Below are positions 62,653 through 64,000 of a DNA stretch of 64,000 nt, one piece after another. Both the position numbers and the translations under genes were made by a program. The stretch comes from CBFDBF01 sp050291465 (GTDB lineage: Bacteria; Pseudomonadota; Gammaproteobacteria; Chromatiales; Chromatiaceae). Under the pieces are notes generated by a model. It searched no databases, was not told the DNA's origin, and saw only the letters and a list, made by a program, of their open reading frames with translations. Numbering within the stretch: the stretch's first letter is position 1; every line of letters starts with the position of its first letter. The stretch spans positions 1 through 64,000 of the forward strand of contig JBNKJV010000011.1 of NCBI GenBank assembly GCA_050291465.1, given 5' to 3'.

Positions 62653-62669
62653 AGTGTATAACGTACACT
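62653..62669 (+). promoter_or_regulatory. Candidate NrtR operator
   Basis: A palindrome AGTGTA-N5-TACACT, 23 bp before the nrtR start, carries the GT...AC symmetry described for NrtR sites. It overlaps the probable promoter region (AT-rich TGTATATTAATTAG just upstream), so binding would block nrtR and probably nadA. Confidence 0.6.
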
Positions 62670-62691
62670 TTCTAAGGAGACCCGAGCCAAG

Positions 62692-63366
62692 GTGCCAGCC
62701 AGATTCTGTTACCCCTACCCCCACCCTGCGGTCACTACCGATGTCGTGGTGTTTTCCATCCGTGAGGGTCGTCTGCAGCTCCTGCTTATCCGCAGGGGCA
62801 GAGAGCCCTATCTGGGCATGTGGGCCCTTCCAGGGGGGTTCCTGAACATCAATGAAGATCTCGATCAATGCGCCATGAGGGAGCTGGAGGAGGAAACAGG
62901 CCTGAGCGGCATCTTCCTTGAACAGCTCTACACCTTCGGGCGACCGGAACGGGATCCGAGAGAACGGGTAATCAGCGTAACCTACTATGCGCTGGTCTGC
63001 TCCGAGCGCCTGCAGGCCCATGCCTCCAGCGACGCGGACCAGGTCGCATGGTTTGCCCTGGATGATCTACCCGAACTGGCTTTCGACCACCAGGAAATTA
63101 TTACCCTGGCACATAACCGTCTGGTCGCCAAACTGAATTACTCTACCGTGGCCTTCCAGTTTATGCCCGAGACCTTTACTCTCAGCGAACTGCAGACCGT
63201 GTACGAAATCCTGCGCAACGAAAAACTGGACAAGCGTAATTTCCGCAAATCGATGCTGGCTCTGGGTCAGATTGAAGAAACCGGCGAACAGCGACGCACC
63301 GGCAACCACCGCCCCGCCCGCGTTTACCGGGTTAAACACCCGGACCGGGTTGAAAATTTCAGATAA
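62692..63366 (+). CDS. nrtR: NrtR, Nudix-type transcriptional regulator of NAD synthesis
   Basis: A 224-aa regulator: an N-terminal Nudix domain (about 15-140) and a C-terminal winged helix (about 155-220; FTLSELQTVYEILRNEKLDKRNFRKSML). The Nudix box is complete (GFLNINE ... RELEEETGL), whereas many NrtR proteins have lost catalytic residues, so it may bind or cleave ADP-ribose-type ligands. The start is GTG 62692 with AAGGAGA upstream. nadA follows 9 bp later, giving a self-controlled NAD biosynthesis operon. Confidence 0.88.
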   Translation: MPARFCYPYPHPAVTTDVVVFSIREGRLQLLLIRRGREPYLGMWALPGGFLNINEDLDQCAMRELEEETGLSGIFLEQLYTFGRPERDPRERVISVTYYALVCSERLQAHASSDADQVAWFALDDLPELAFDHQEIITLAHNRLVAKLNYSTVAFQFMPETFTLSELQTVYEILRNEKLDKRNFRKSMLALGQIEETGEQRRTGNHRPARVYRVKHPDRVENFR

Positions 63367-63375
63367 CCTGCTGCA

Positions 63376-64000
63376 ATGAGAACCGTCATGACCGACTCGA
63401 TATCACCTGTTACAACCGCAAGCCGCCCGATAACGATCCCGTCCCATCCGCAATGGCCGGAGCTCTCGGGGAGGGAGAAGGAGGAATTGAAGGAACGGAT
63501 TAAGAAGCTTCTAAACGAGCACAATGCGGTAATGGTCGCCCACTACTACACCGATGCCGATCTCCAGGCACTGGCCGAGGAAACAGGTGGCTGCGTGGCC
63601 GACTCGCTGGAAATGGCCAGGTTCGGCTCTGAACAGGAAGCGGACACTCTGGTCGTCTGTGGTGTCCGCTTTATGGGTGAAACGGCGAAAATCCTCAATC
63701 CGGAAAAAAGAATTTTAATGCCCGACCTGAATGCCACCTGCTCCCTGGATGAAGGCTGCCCGGCCGGTGAATTTTCCGCATACTGCGACGCCCACCCGGA
63801 CCATACGGTAGTGGTCTATGCAAATACCAGCGCGGAAGTTAAGGCCCGTTCCGACTGGGTGGTTACATCCGGCATAGCCCTTCCCATCATCAAACATCTC
63901 AAAGAGCGAGGAGAAAAGATCCTTTGGGCTCCCGACAAGCATCTCGGGCACTATGTACAAAAGATGACGGGCGCGGAGATGCTCTTCTGGGACGGCTCCT
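63376..64000 (+). CDS. nadA: Quinolinate synthase NadA (partial, C-terminus cut by window edge)
   Basis: About 208 residues are visible of a roughly 350-aa [4Fe-4S] enzyme that condenses iminoaspartate with dihydroxyacetone phosphate. Motifs seen: NAVMVAHYYTDADLQALAEE, CGVRFMGETAKILNPEK, the first cluster Cys in LNATCSLDEGCPAG, YANTSAEVKARSDWVVTS and WAPDKHLGHYV. ATG 63376 and ATG 63388 are both in frame; neither has a strong ribosome site. It is 9 bp after nrtR and probably controlled by it. Confidence 0.95.
   Translation, partial: MRTVMTDSISPVTTASRPITIPSHPQWPELSGREKEELKERIKKLLNEHNAVMVAHYYTDADLQALAEETGGCVADSLEMARFGSEQEADTLVVCGVRFMGETAKILNPEKRILMPDLNATCSLDEGCPAGEFSAYCDAHPDHTVVVYANTSAEVKARSDWVVTSGIALPIIKHLKERGEKILWAPDKHLGHYVQKMTGAEMLFWDGS

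Noticed and set aside
62474..62691. Riboswitch upstream of nrtR-nadA
   Set aside because: No structured element was evident; the palindrome at 62653-62669 explains regulation better.
1..64000. CRISPR array to accompany the Cas6-like gene
   Set aside because: I looked for short direct repeats with regular spacers, especially in 10.3-13.1 kb and in all long intergenic gaps. Only inverted pairs and dispersed repeats were found, none with regular spacing.

Overview
The window reads as a chromosomal segment of a sulfur-oxidising gammaproteobacterium, probably a chemolithotroph of the Chromatiales/Sedimenticola/Thiodiazotropha kind. The main evidence is an oxidative-type dissimilatory sulfite reductase (rDsr) operon that includes the oxidiser markers dsrEFH, together with SoxYZ, an NAD-reducing [NiFe]-hydrogenase, and typical gammaproteobacterial housekeeping genes (tgt/queA, lpxL, bepA, efp/epmA/epmB, psd, nadA). 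The species-level guess is inference. Both window edges cut genes: dsrN on the left and nadA on the right.

Region 1 (1-10.4 kb, minus strand) is dsrA-B-E-F-H-C-M-K-J-O-P-N. Stored or intracellular sulfur would pass through DsrEFH and DsrC to DsrAB, with DsrMKJOP as the membrane electron module. dsrL, which lies between dsrK and dsrJ in Allochromatium, is absent: only 31 bp separate those genes. Hairpins after dsrC and after dsrP may grade expression along the operon.

Region 2 (10.4-18.3 kb) is a sulfur-linked accessory block transcribed mainly away from dsrA. It holds a 58-aa protein, a 236-aa protein of unknown function, a Cas6/Cmx6-like protein with no CRISPR array or other cas gene, a cysteine-free DsrC paralogue, a TauD/TfdA-type dioxygenase, two proteins I do not recognise, BepA, and a SoxYZ pair whose SoxY has an unusual C-terminus. 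The lone Cas6-like gene beside dsr, preceded by a long inverted repeat, is the most unusual item in the window.

Region 3 (18.3-32 kb) holds a VWA protein with a coiled-coil partner, lpxL, a rhodanese, a glycine-zipper lipoprotein, tgt and queA with a candidate small RNA between them, tRNA-Leu(CAA), and a Sel1/VWA/ABC-ATPase/FtsX-permease operon that recalls the accessory arm of the T6SS threonine-phosphorylation pathway, with no kinase or T6SS in view.

Region 4 (31.6-44.8 kb) is hoxFUYH plus the protease gene hoxW. It is interrupted and flanked by two MITE-like repeat elements and preceded by two large hybrid sensor kinases, one with a PhnD/TtrS-like periplasmic sensor.

Region 5 (44.8-64 kb) holds msrB, a two-domain sulfurtransferase, psd, a TAXI-TRAP transporter, a nitroreductase with a ferritin-like protein, YceI with cytochrome b561, the EF-P lysylation set (epmA-efp/epmB), a PilZ-like protein with a FimX-like degenerate GGDEF-EAL protein, a 5'-nucleotidase, and NrtR-nadA with a palindromic operator.

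Several families of intergenic inverted repeats recur across the window. I found no rRNA, CRISPR array, transposase gene or replication origin.
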